DNA from: G965204755 sp965243415
Lineage (GTDB): Bacteria > Acidobacteriota > Vicinamibacteria > Marinacidobacterales > Marinacidobacteraceae
Length of the DNA: 64,000 nucleotides
Direction of reading: 5' to 3'
NCBI GenBank assembly: GCA_965243415.1
Contig: OZ251549.1
Span: 3,906,001 to 3,970,000, forward strand
The translations under genes were made by a program, and so were the position numbers. The notes under the pieces are model-generated. The model was not told the origin of the DNA, ran no database searches, and saw nothing but the letters and a program-made list of their open reading frames with translations. Shown piece after piece: positions 26,664 to 34,625 of this stretch (the stretch's first letter is position 1; each line of letters starts with the position of its first letter).

Positions 26664-27119
26664 CTACCGCCCGCAGCCGCGGCCCACTCGGCCGATCGCC
26701 GTGGCGGAGCCGTCGAGCGGGAAGGTGTAGGTCATCGTGCTCTCCATGCCGAGGATCGTCTCCTCAACTTCCACTCGGAGTTGTGTCCCGTTGATCGCCT
26801 GGAGGATCGGCGCGGCGCCGGCGAAGTACAGCATCCCGTAATCCGAGACGCGGAGCGGCATGGCCGTCGTCCGTCGTCCATTGACAACTGCCGTCGTGCT
26901 CTCGAAGTTGGCCGCGTACGACACCAGCGCGAGGAGGTCCCCGTCCGGGTTCAGTCGGCCGCCGCCTCCGGGTTCACACATGTATAGGAGGAAAGTCCGG
27001 TCGTTCTCGGCGGCCTTCGGACTCTCGGCGTCGCCGTCGTCGTTGACGAACCAACGCGTCTGGGCGCTCCCGGCGTGGGTGCCGGCCAAGAACAGACCCG
27101 CCAGCAGGATTCGGTTCAT
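26664..27119 (-). CDS. Uncharacterised exported protein
   Basis: The protein has 151 residues. A clear signal peptide (MNRILLAGLFLAGTHAGSAQ) is followed by a small beta-rich domain with RTFLLYMCEPG and a C-terminal GCGR, the two Cys residues perhaps forming a disulphide. No family is recognised. It begins 23 bases after the end of the uracil-glycosylase-like gene on the same strand, so it may share its transcript. Confidence 0.7.
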   Translation of the reverse strand: MNRILLAGLFLAGTHAGSAQTRWFVNDDGDAESPKAAENDRTFLLYMCEPGGGGRLNPDGDLLALVSYAANFESTTAVVNGRRTTAMPLRVSDYGMLYFAGAAPILQAINGTQLRVEVEETILGMESTMTYTFPLDGSATAIGRVGRGCGR

Positions 27120-27142
27120 GGCGGTACTGTGTCGTCTCCCGG

Positions 27143-27970
27143 CTAAGCCGGAGTCGCGGCGCCAGCATAGCACTCCCGCAGCCGATTCAACGAATCGAGA
27201 AGTTCCGGCGGCCCGAACCCCCGCTTCGCCCGGTTGTACCGGGACGGATGCCGTTTCAGAAGGAACAGCACCCGCTTGCCCTCCACCGACCCGGTGCACA
27301 ACTCCGGGTGTTGGCCACCCCAGGCGTGGATGGTCTCGAGAGCGAAGAGCCTTCGGAGCCCCTCACGCTGGAACCCGTCTCCCTGCGAGATCACGATGTC
27401 CGGCGTCAGCGTCTGGATGACTCGCCCCGCGTTCTTCATGCAGTTTCTCTTCATCGTCAGTGTCGATTTCGTAGCCATGCTGTGCTTGCCCGACTTCGAG
27501 TCCGTACCGACGGGACCGCACAGGACAGCGTTCACCAGAGCGAACTGGTGGGCGAGAGCCTCATCGGTGACTCCCTCGTCCAGCAGGTGCTTCAGTTCGA
27601 AGTACACGCCGCTCATGTGGGGGTTCCCGTCAGGATTCGCATTTCCCCGGAAATCCTCCTTACTCTGGCTCAGTTGGAACGGCCGGAAGAAGTCGCGCCC
27701 CTCATGGTGTGGCCGGTCCTTGGATACGAAGAGCACCCGCGCCCTCTGTCCGCCCACGATCGCCTCGCCGTAGTGGGCGCCGACGTACGCCCAGTCGCCT
27801 CTCCTGCCCACCCCCGGCGACAGGCCACCCCTCTTGCTCCGATTGCAGAACTCGTGGTCGCAGCAGGCGAACCCGGTCGTCGGGGCGACCTTCAACTGAA
27901 CCTCCATCAGGGCCTTGATCGCCCGCCGGTCAGGGGTCATCAGCCTGTCGATGGCTTCGATTCCCGCCAT
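27143..27970 (-). CDS. Uracil-DNA-glycosylase-superfamily-like protein (tentative)
   Basis: The protein has 275 residues. The order of motifs resembles the UDG superfamily: an N-terminal Cys cluster (CCDHEFC), VLFVSKDRPHHEG, then LVNAVLCGP, then a later Cys (RNCMKN) and LTPDIVISQGDGF. In families 4 and 5, similar Cys residues bind an iron-sulphur cluster and a P-x-V-I-x-x-L-G strand follows. Overall similarity is weak, so the call is tentative. ATG 27970 has a GGAGG ribosome site. A canonical-looking promoter with a homopolymer spacer lies about 100 bases upstream. Confidence 0.5.
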   Translation of the reverse strand: MAGIEAIDRLMTPDRRAIKALMEVQLKVAPTTGFACCDHEFCNRSKRGGLSPGVGRRGDWAYVGAHYGEAIVGGQRARVLFVSKDRPHHEGRDFFRPFQLSQSKEDFRGNANPDGNPHMSGVYFELKHLLDEGVTDEALAHQFALVNAVLCGPVGTDSKSGKHSMATKSTLTMKRNCMKNAGRVIQTLTPDIVISQGDGFQREGLRRLFALETIHAWGGQHPELCTGSVEGKRVLFLLKRHPSRYNRAKRGFGPPELLDSLNRLRECYAGAATPA

Positions 27971-28066
27971 GTCGTGTCCTCCCGCCCGTTCGGGCCGAAC
28001 GGCGTTCGAGTCGGCGATCTCCGACCCGGAACGCAGCATCCGGCGGCCTTCGCCGCCGGCTCCGCC

Positions 28067-28102
28067 CTTATACCCCCCCCCCCCCCCCCCCCCGCATGTC
28101 AA
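28067..28102 (-). promoter_or_regulatory. Promoter with poly-G spacer, candidate phase-variable switch
   Basis: On the minus strand TTGACA (28102-28097) is followed by TGC, then 21 consecutive G, then TATAAG (28072-28067). A 24-base spacer is 7 longer than the 17-base optimum, so contraction of the G-run would tune expression of the glycosylase-like gene. A sigma-54-like reading (TGGCAC-N5-ATGC) overlaps the -35 and is an alternative. Confidence 0.55.
28073..28093. repeat. 21-base homopolymer C/G tract
   Basis: Twenty-one consecutive C on the plus strand, the longest homopolymer I noticed in the window. The exact length in an assembly may be unreliable. Confidence 0.9.
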
Positions 28103-28250
28103 GTGCCAAATTCGGACGGGTCCGCCCCCCGTGCCGACCCGTTCCCCACTCCACCCTCGAGTCAGCCTCGCCCAGTCGGCCCCGGGCCCAGCCCTCGCCT
28201 TACCAGCCGTAGCAGCCCGGCCCGCGCTCTCCCATCGTCCGTCTCCCCGT

Positions 28251-30044
28251 CTACTCGTCCCCCGGGGAGTCCTGCCTCCGCCCCTCCCCCTCGTTGAGAC
28301 CGTTCTCGCGCAGGAAGTCGTCCACGCTGTTGAAGGCGTTGAAGAACAACGGGCTGCCCGCCGACGACAGCGGGCTCACCGGCCCCGTCGTCATGAACGA
28401 GTACTGCCGATGTTCCGTATCGAACGACGAATGCGGATCCCGGAAGGACTGGTACAGATCCAGAGCCGTCCCCTTCGACCCCACGAGTCGGCGCAGCGCG
28501 TCGTACTCGTACCCAAGCCCCAGGCCGAACCCGACGAACAGAATCCGCAGTTGCTGCACGATCTCGGAATCCAAACTGGCCAGTGTTTGACTGATGAACA
28601 TCCAACCGAGCCCGTACTTTCGCGTCGTCCGCGCAGCGTCCTTCAGGACCGCCTTGACGCTGCGGCCTGCCTCACCGCCGGCGGACGTCTCGCGCGGCGC
28701 CAACCGGTGAGCCTCATCAATGACCACAAGCGCGTTGAGGCTCTTCCCTTCCTGATAGCTGCGTTCCGCAGCCTCGTTCAGCCCGTCCAGTAGCCTCTTG
28801 ATCACGAGCGACTGGATCTGATCGTTCCACGACATCCCGCCAGCCTGCCTCTTGGACAAATCCACGACGACGACCGGCCGCTTTCGCCCGTCCACGGCCA
28901 AGAGACCACGGAGAACCGATCCGATCTGTTGGGCCCCGCTCCTGTCTTCCCGAAACAAGTTCCCGACGGATTTCCAGATCCGATAGAGTTGATCCGTGTC
29001 CGCTTCCTCTACTGCCGCGTTGAACCGGGCTCTCGGCCCCGGAGAACGATAGAACTTGCTCTGAAACCGATCTTCCCCCAAGAGTTGCCAGGCGGTGTCG
29101 AACGCCTTCCGAGAGTACAGATCGCGGAGCTTGACCTTCTTCCTCAGGCCCTCCACCAAGACACTGCACGCCGTGACAAGATTTTCACCGGGAGGAATGG
29201 TCAACTCTCGAAAGAACACGGACTCGGCGAGAATCTTCTCGAACAACTCCCACCGATCGAGTACGAGTTGCTGAACGCCGATCACTTGGACTTTCCTACC
29301 CAGTCGGCCAAGCACATCACCGACCGGGATTCGGAACCCATCGTCCTCGCCCGCTTCCCTCCTCATATCCTGCGCGAACTCGCCCTGCGGGTCGAGGACC
29401 AGAAGCGCCATCTCCGGATGCCGTGCGTACGCCAACAACATCATCTTCGCCAGGACGGACTTGCCGGCCCCCGTCTTCCCGAACAGGCCGAGATGGTACG
29501 CCTCTCCCGCGCCGTTCACGCCACGATCGAAGTGCTTGAACCAGAGCGGCATCTTGGGTTCCGACCCATACACCTGCCCCAGATAGAACAACTGCGGCCG
29601 GTGTCGAGCCAAGATCCCTTCCAGCACTTCGTCGTTCACGATGTAGACCGATGTCCCGGTGGACGGAACCGTCCCCAGAATGCTCGGCTCGTAACCGCCA
29701 CCCGCGCCCTCCGCGAACACGGCGCTGATCCCCATCCGACCCAGGTGGGTGTCCTGTCGCGCGCTGACCGCGTCCACCCGTCCGTGACGCCGGACGAGGC
29801 TCCGCATCGTCGGGTCCTCGTGCCAGATGTTGCGGAGTTGGATCTCGGTTATCTGGCCGAGGGCGTAGTGTTCCCGGCCGTCCTGCGGGTAGTGGAAGAG
29901 CGCGAGTTCTCCGACCAGTTTGCGCGACGCCGCAGTCCCGAGGACATCGATGACGATCTCGGTCGTGCTGGAGGGGGAGCCGATCACTCCGAGGCGCTCC
30001 ATCTCCTCGACGATCTTGCTCAGCGGCTTCTCTCGGTCAGCCAT
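28251..30044 (-). CDS. herA: HerA-like hexameric ATPase/translocase
   Basis: The protein has 597 residues. An N-terminal HAS-barrel-like beta domain (about 1-170) precedes a FtsK/HerA ATPase core with Walker A GKTGAGKS (189-196), LVLDPQGEFAQD, and DEAH (443-446) followed by an ARTTRKYGLGWMFISQT sensor-like region. HerA ring ATPases pump DNA and work with NurA nucleases in end resection (archaea) or in antiviral complexes (bacteria). Here the gene starts 3 bases after the NurA-like stop, so the two are surely co-expressed. Codon use is looser than in neighbouring TCA genes, suggesting acquired DNA. Confidence 0.88.
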   Translation of the reverse strand: MADREKPLSKIVEEMERLGVIGSPSSTTEIVIDVLGTAASRKLVGELALFHYPQDGREHYALGQITEIQLRNIWHEDPTMRSLVRRHGRVDAVSARQDTHLGRMGISAVFAEGAGGGYEPSILGTVPSTGTSVYIVNDEVLEGILARHRPQLFYLGQVYGSEPKMPLWFKHFDRGVNGAGEAYHLGLFGKTGAGKSVLAKMMLLAYARHPEMALLVLDPQGEFAQDMRREAGEDDGFRIPVGDVLGRLGRKVQVIGVQQLVLDRWELFEKILAESVFFRELTIPPGENLVTACSVLVEGLRKKVKLRDLYSRKAFDTAWQLLGEDRFQSKFYRSPGPRARFNAAVEEADTDQLYRIWKSVGNLFREDRSGAQQIGSVLRGLLAVDGRKRPVVVVDLSKRQAGGMSWNDQIQSLVIKRLLDGLNEAAERSYQEGKSLNALVVIDEAHRLAPRETSAGGEAGRSVKAVLKDAARTTRKYGLGWMFISQTLASLDSEIVQQLRILFVGFGLGLGYEYDALRRLVGSKGTALDLYQSFRDPHSSFDTEHRQYSFMTTGPVSPLSSAGSPLFFNAFNSVDDFLRENGLNEGEGRRQDSPGDE

Positions 30045-30047
30045 CGT

Positions 30048-31220
30048 CTATCTCCCGGATTCGCTCCGATAGCCGTGCATCGCGAAGAAGACCTCGCCGA
30101 TGTCTCCGGCATAGTTCTCGGAGATCTGCTCTGTGGTTACCTGACGGAACGACGGAAGCGCGCGGGCTAGGGCCTTCACCGTTCGGTCCGCCAGGTAGAT
30201 CGGGTACGGCTCCATCATCGACGGCGTCGCGGTCTGGTGCCTGATCCCTTGAACCACCGTAGCCAGCCGGTGGGGATTCGAGGCGATGCTGGCCGGCACT
30301 TCGATCCGCAGCGCCGGCAGCCAACTCTGCGGCTTGTAGTAGAGAACTCGAACACGATCGAGAGCCGCGGTGACTGCGGCGGTGAGCCCCGCCGCACGCT
30401 CCTGCAGAGAAGCCGGCAGCGTGTTCGTATTCAGGTGCCAGCCACCCGACGCTTCCCCGTCCGTGTCGAGCGGCAGCGGGCTCGTCAGTTCTCCCGGCTC
30501 CAGCAACATGGTCAGGAGGCCGCGGTCGTCATAGGGGTTCGACAAATTCAACTCTTTACATACTTCACGGCGTGTCGAGTACTTCGGGAGCGCCGCGAAC
30601 TGCCGGTCGGTCCGCTCCGACTTCAGGATGAGCAGGTAGGCGTCGAGGTAGTCGAGACAATTCGACTCGAACTCCGTCGCGCACTTGAGGGTTCGGGAGC
30701 CGTCGATCTTGTTGAGGGCCTGGTTGAAGTAGATGATGGGCAGGGCCAGCGTTCCGTCCATCATCACCAGATCGTGAGGCGCCCCGGTGATCAACTGGAG
30801 CTCCGCGCCCAGCATCACCGCGCGCAGGACCGTGGCGGTGTCCGGGTCGTGGACTTCCGCCTTGATGAAGGTCCGATGACGCGGATGTTCCCAGTGCCTC
30901 TTCTCCGAAGGAGGCGTCAGCCCTTCCACCGCGACGGCGGCAGCGGCGGCGAGATCGGTCGTCAGCAGGCGTTCGATGCCGTAGGAACCGTCCGCGCCGC
31001 AGGTGGTGGGCACCGGCGCCTGCGCCATCGCCGCCTCGGTCTCCAGGAGGCCGGAACCCGCCAGAGCGCGCCGATGCGCGTCCCGTTCGGCCCGGACTTC
31101 CTCGAAAGCGGCCAGCAGTTCCCGGGAGACCTCGGTCGTCTGCTCCAGGACCTCTTCCACGAGGGCGGCCGGCAGGTCCGCGAACGGTGCTGCGGCCGAG
31201 GCCGCCGGGGCTCCGTTCAT
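30048..31220 (-). CDS. nurA: NurA-like nuclease
   Basis: The 390-residue protein fits the NurA 5'-3' nuclease pattern. Motif I is GADGSYGIERLLTTDLAAAA (D77). A second acidic motif DLVMMDGTLALP (D150/D155) follows a strand-rich segment. A C-terminal PYPIYLADRTVKAL resembles the family's last helix. ATG 31220 overlaps the DruA stop by four bases, and HerA starts 3 bases after its end. A NurA gene directly before herA is the classical pairing, which supports the assignment even though sequence similarity in this family is low. Confidence 0.75.
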   Translation of the reverse strand: MNGAPAASAAAPFADLPAALVEEVLEQTTEVSRELLAAFEEVRAERDAHRRALAGSGLLETEAAMAQAPVPTTCGADGSYGIERLLTTDLAAAAAVAVEGLTPPSEKRHWEHPRHRTFIKAEVHDPDTATVLRAVMLGAELQLITGAPHDLVMMDGTLALPIIYFNQALNKIDGSRTLKCATEFESNCLDYLDAYLLILKSERTDRQFAALPKYSTRREVCKELNLSNPYDDRGLLTMLLEPGELTSPLPLDTDGEASGGWHLNTNTLPASLQERAAGLTAAVTAALDRVRVLYYKPQSWLPALRIEVPASIASNPHRLATVVQGIRHQTATPSMMEPYPIYLADRTVKALARALPSFRQVTTEQISENYAGDIGEVFFAMHGYRSESGR

Positions 31221-32473
31221 GCGGCCTCCCAGAGGCGGTAGTCGTCCCGGCGGAAGTGCAGGAAGCGCCGGTCCCGGGCGGCGCGGGGAAGCAGCCACCG
31301 CTCCCGGAACCACTCGAAGACCCGGTCCGGACTCCGCCGCTCGGGTCGCAACTCGGCGTCCTCTCCCCGCAGAAACGCCTGCGTGTTCCCGGCGAGCGGC
31401 GCGACGAAGATCTCCCTCCCGACCCCGTGCCGGGCCAGGCCGCGGGACAGCCCCAGCAGGGGCAGGGTCTTCCGTACCAACTCGCGCCGGTTCCGGAAGC
31501 CGCTCCCCCAGAGGTCGTGCTTGGCCGTGGCGTCGCAGTACTTGCCGGCGAAGGCCCGCAATTCGGCATAGACGCCGTTGGTGAACTGGAACTCTCCCGT
31601 GCCGCAGGTGAACCCCACGCTCCGGAACGCTCGATCCCCGCCGTACCGGAGCCGGTTGTAGAGCGAGGAACGCCCGAGCGCCGAAGTCGTGGTCAGCAGC
31701 GCCAGCCGCCCGTCGAGCGGTCTCGGGCTGATGGTCGCCTGGCGTCCCCCGTACTTCGCGGCGAACCGCTCGATGACCGGTTGGCTCGTGGCCAGGAGGG
31801 CGACCAACTTTCCGCAGAGCAGGTACGAATACGGCGGGATCGCTCCCAGGGCGAACAGGTCCATCACGCACTGGAGGCGCTGCCGGCGGGCCTCGTAGTC
31901 CCAGCCGATCCATCGGTCGCGCGGCTTCAACCCGAAGATCGGGTCGCCGAGCCCGAAGATCCCGATCAACTTCCCGTTCGAGTCGTCGTAGATGACGAAG
32001 CGCAGTCGCCGCCCGTACCCGGCGGAGACCGGGATGCTCCAATGGAGTCTCGCATACCGGAAGAGGAGTTCCTCTTCGGAACCGGCCTCGACCTCCACGA
32101 GGCGGGGCCGGATGCGCTCGGGAACGACTTCCTCCCCGTTCGCCACGAAGGACAGCAACCGGCGCTCGTGCCGTTCAAGCCCCGCGCGGCTCCGCGTCCG
32201 ATTGTGGTCCACCGCCACCTGGTGCAGGGCCCGGAGACCCTCCTTGTTCCGTGGGTCCGGGGGAACGAGCGCGCCGTCCCGGATCGTGAAACCCTGGGCC
32301 GCGAGCGAGACGAGGAGACGGTTGCCGAGAGTCTCGGCCTCCATCTGGCTCGGCGCCTCCGGCAACTCTGGAAGCCCGCCGACGAACGGCCCCGCGGAGT
32401 GTCCGCCGGACGCCGGCGCAACGCCGAGCGCCCCACGGGCCTCTACGGCGGCGTCCATCGGACCGGCGGTCAT
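31217..32473 (-). CDS. DUF4338 protein related to Druantia DruA
   Basis: The 418-residue protein has the DUF4338 hallmarks: RLRFVIYDDSNGKLIGIFGL, RDRWIGWDYEARRQRL, GAIPPYSYLLCGKLVALLA, TTTSALGRSSLYNRLRYGG, and FTCGTGEFQF near residue 310. DruA is a component of the Druantia anti-phage system; its biochemical activity is not established to my knowledge. No druB-E genes are present. Instead it is coupled to nurA and herA. ATG 32473 is used; a later ATG (MEAETLGNRL) is also possible. It follows dcd after 90 bases on the same strand. Confidence 0.85.
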   Translation of the reverse strand: MTAGPMDAAVEARGALGVAPASGGHSAGPFVGGLPELPEAPSQMEAETLGNRLLVSLAAQGFTIRDGALVPPDPRNKEGLRALHQVAVDHNRTRSRAGLERHERRLLSFVANGEEVVPERIRPRLVEVEAGSEEELLFRYARLHWSIPVSAGYGRRLRFVIYDDSNGKLIGIFGLGDPIFGLKPRDRWIGWDYEARRQRLQCVMDLFALGAIPPYSYLLCGKLVALLATSQPVIERFAAKYGGRQATISPRPLDGRLALLTTTSALGRSSLYNRLRYGGDRAFRSVGFTCGTGEFQFTNGVYAELRAFAGKYCDATAKHDLWGSGFRNRRELVRKTLPLLGLSRGLARHGVGREIFVAPLAGNTQAFLRGEDAELRPERRSPDRVFEWFRERWLLPRAARDRRFLHFRRDDYRLWEAA

Positions 32474-32563
32474 GGCGTCAGGGCGGAGCGTCCGGAGATC
32501 GGAGCGCGGCCAGCCACGAAATCGAGGCCTGACCGGCCACGGAAGGGTAGAGCATCCTTCTGG

Positions 32564-33142
32564 TCACTCCCCGGGGTCGGGCTTCAGGATGGTGGGGAGG
32601 GTGATGCGTTCCTGGCCCTGGTACTTGCCGTGTTTGTCGCGGTAACTGGTTTCGCACTCTTCGTCGCTCTCGAAGAAGAGGACCTGGGCGATGCCCTCGC
32701 CGGCGTAGATGCGGCACGGCAACGGCGTCGTGTTCGAGATCTCCAGCGTGGCGTTCCCCTCCCACTCGGCGTCGAAGCCGGTCACATTGATGATGATGCC
32801 GCATCTGGCGTAGGTGGACTTGCCGATGCAGATGCCGTACACATTCCTCGGCATCCGGAAGTTCTCGATGGTGTTCGAGAGGGCGAAGGAGTTCGGCGGG
32901 ATCACGCAGACCTCGCCGCTGAAGTCCACGAAACTCTGCGGGTCGAAGTTCTTCGGGTCCACGATCGCCGCATTGACATTCGTGAAGATCTTGAAGTCGT
33001 TCGAGACCCGGATGTCGTAGCCGTAGGCGGAGAGGCCGTAGGAGATGACGCCCTCGCCGACCTGGTGGTCCACGAAGGGATGGATCAGCCGGTGCTCCTT
33101 CGCCATCCGGCGGATCCAGCGGTCCGACTTGATGCTCGCCAT
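32564..33142 (-). CDS. dcd: dCTP deaminase
   Basis: The 192-residue protein is a standard dCTP deaminase that makes dUTP for dTMP synthesis. It has a start MASIKSDRWIRRMA, the ribosome-proximal GLSAYGYDIR, the nucleotide-binding GKSTYARCGI, and catalytic Glu in GFDAEWEGNATLEISN. It is 88 bases downstream of ndk, forming a nucleotide-metabolism pair on the minus strand. Confidence 0.95.
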   Translation of the reverse strand: MASIKSDRWIRRMAKEHRLIHPFVDHQVGEGVISYGLSAYGYDIRVSNDFKIFTNVNAAIVDPKNFDPQSFVDFSGEVCVIPPNSFALSNTIENFRMPRNVYGICIGKSTYARCGIIINVTGFDAEWEGNATLEISNTTPLPCRIYAGEGIAQVLFFESDEECETSYRDKHGKYQGQERITLPTILKPDPGE

Positions 33143-33230
33143 GTCGTCGCCTTCCTCCGGTGCGGCTCTGCGCTCCCGTGTCCCCCGTATCGCCTGTGCG
33201 GCTCTTCGACGGAGAGGCCCGGCCCCCGCC

Positions 33231-33656
33231 TCAGGCCCCGTCGGCCCCGGCCAACTCGACGCCGGGGAAGAAGTAGGCGATCTCGACAGCGGCGTTCTCC
33301 GGGGAGTCCGAGCCGTGGATGGCGTTCCGCTCGATGGACGACGCGAACCGCGCGCGGATCGTGCCCTCCGCCGCTTCCGCCGGGTTCGTCGCGCCCATCA
33401 GCGCGCGCAACGACGAAACCGCGTCCTCGCGCTCCAGCACCGCCGCCACCGCCGGCCCCGAGGACATGAACTCGCAGAGGCTACCGAAGAACGGGCGCTC
33501 CCGGTGGACCGCGTAGAAACCCTCCGCCTCCCGCCGGTCCAGGCGCACCAGGCGCATCGCCACCAGGCGGAATCCGGCCTCCTCGACCGCGGACAGGATG
33601 GCGCCGGTGTTCCCGGCGGCCACCGCGTCCGGTTTGACGATGGTCAGCGTGCGCAT
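33231..33656 (-). CDS. ndk: Nucleoside diphosphate kinase
   Basis: The 141-residue enzyme transfers phosphate between nucleoside di- and triphosphates. It starts MRTLTIVKPDAV and contains the active-site histidine in RNAIHGSDSPENA. Length is normal. It is located 93 bases after sucD; in several bacteria ndk follows sucCD, fitting a succinyl-CoA synthetase/NDK operon. Confidence 0.97.
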   Translation of the reverse strand: MRTLTIVKPDAVAAGNTGAILSAVEEAGFRLVAMRLVRLDRREAEGFYAVHRERPFFGSLCEFMSSGPAVAAVLEREDAVSSLRALMGATNPAEAAEGTIRARFASSIERNAIHGSDSPENAAVEIAYFFPGVELAGADGA

Positions 33657-33749
33657 TCCGGTTTCCTTCTCCCCGGCCCGGTCCCGGACCCGACTCGATT
33701 CCCGTCCGCGCTTCGGTCTCGAAGCGGCGGTTCGACAACGCCCGCCCCC

Positions 33750-34625
33750 TCAGCGGGAGGCGAGCACCGACTCCATGGCCGCGCCGAGGTCGGCGGGGCT
33801 CTCGACGACCTCCGCCCCGGCGGAGCGGAGCGCGTCCATCTTGGCGGCGGCGGTTCCCTGCCCGCCCATGACGATGGCCCCGGCGTGCCCCATCCGCCGG
33901 CCCGGCGGCGCGGTCTGCCCGGCGATGAACGACACCACCGGCTTCCGGAACTCGCGCCGAATGAACTCGGCCGCTTCTTCCTCCGCGCCGCCACCGATCT
34001 CGCCGATCAGCACCACCGCTTCGGTCCCCTCGTCCCCGGCGAACGCCTCGAGCACTTCGAGGAAAGTCGTCCCGATGACCGGGTCGCCGCCGATTCCCAC
34101 GCAGGTGCTCTGGCCGATCCCGCGTTCGCTCAGTTGGTGCACCGCTTCGTAGGTCAGCGTGCCGCTGCGCGAAACCACCCCGACCGCGCCTTCCCGGTGG
34201 ATCGGCCCGGGCATGATCCCGACCTTGGCGCGTCCCGGCGAGATGACCCCGGGGCAGTTGGGACCGACCAGCCGCGTGGAACCGCCGGCGAGCAGCCGCG
34301 CCACCCGCACCATGTCCCGCGCCGGGATGCCTTCGGTGATGGCGACCACCAGTTCCAGGCCGCTGTCCGCGGACTCGGCGATGGCGTCCGCGGCGAAGGC
34401 CGGCGGCACCAGCACCATCGAGGTATTCGCCCCGGTCTTCTCCGCCGCTTCCGCGACCGAATCGAACACCGGCACGCCTTCCACTTCGGTGCCGCCCTTC
34501 CCCGGCGTGACGCCGGCGACCAGACGGGTGCCGTAGTCCCGGCAGGCGAGCGCGTGGAACCGGCCTTCGCCGCCGGTGATTCCCTGGACCAGCAGCCGGG
34601 TCTCCCGGCCGACGAAGACGCTCAC
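33750..34625 (-). CDS. sucD: Succinyl-CoA synthetase subunit alpha
   Basis: The 291-residue alpha subunit holds the CoA site and the phosphohistidine. Visible motifs are VQGITGGEGRFHA, RLVGPNCPGVISPG, and GRRMGHAGAIVMGG with the active-site His (GHAGA). GTG 34625 overlaps the sucC stop by four bases. It forms the TCA-cycle enzyme succinate-CoA ligase with SucC. Confidence 0.96.
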   Translation of the reverse strand: MSVFVGRETRLLVQGITGGEGRFHALACRDYGTRLVAGVTPGKGGTEVEGVPVFDSVAEAAEKTGANTSMVLVPPAFAADAIAESADSGLELVVAITEGIPARDMVRVARLLAGGSTRLVGPNCPGVISPGRAKVGIMPGPIHREGAVGVVSRSGTLTYEAVHQLSERGIGQSTCVGIGGDPVIGTTFLEVLEAFAGDEGTEAVVLIGEIGGGAEEEAAEFIRREFRKPVVSFIAGQTAPPGRRMGHAGAIVMGGQGTAAAKMDALRSAGAEVVESPADLGAAMESVLASR

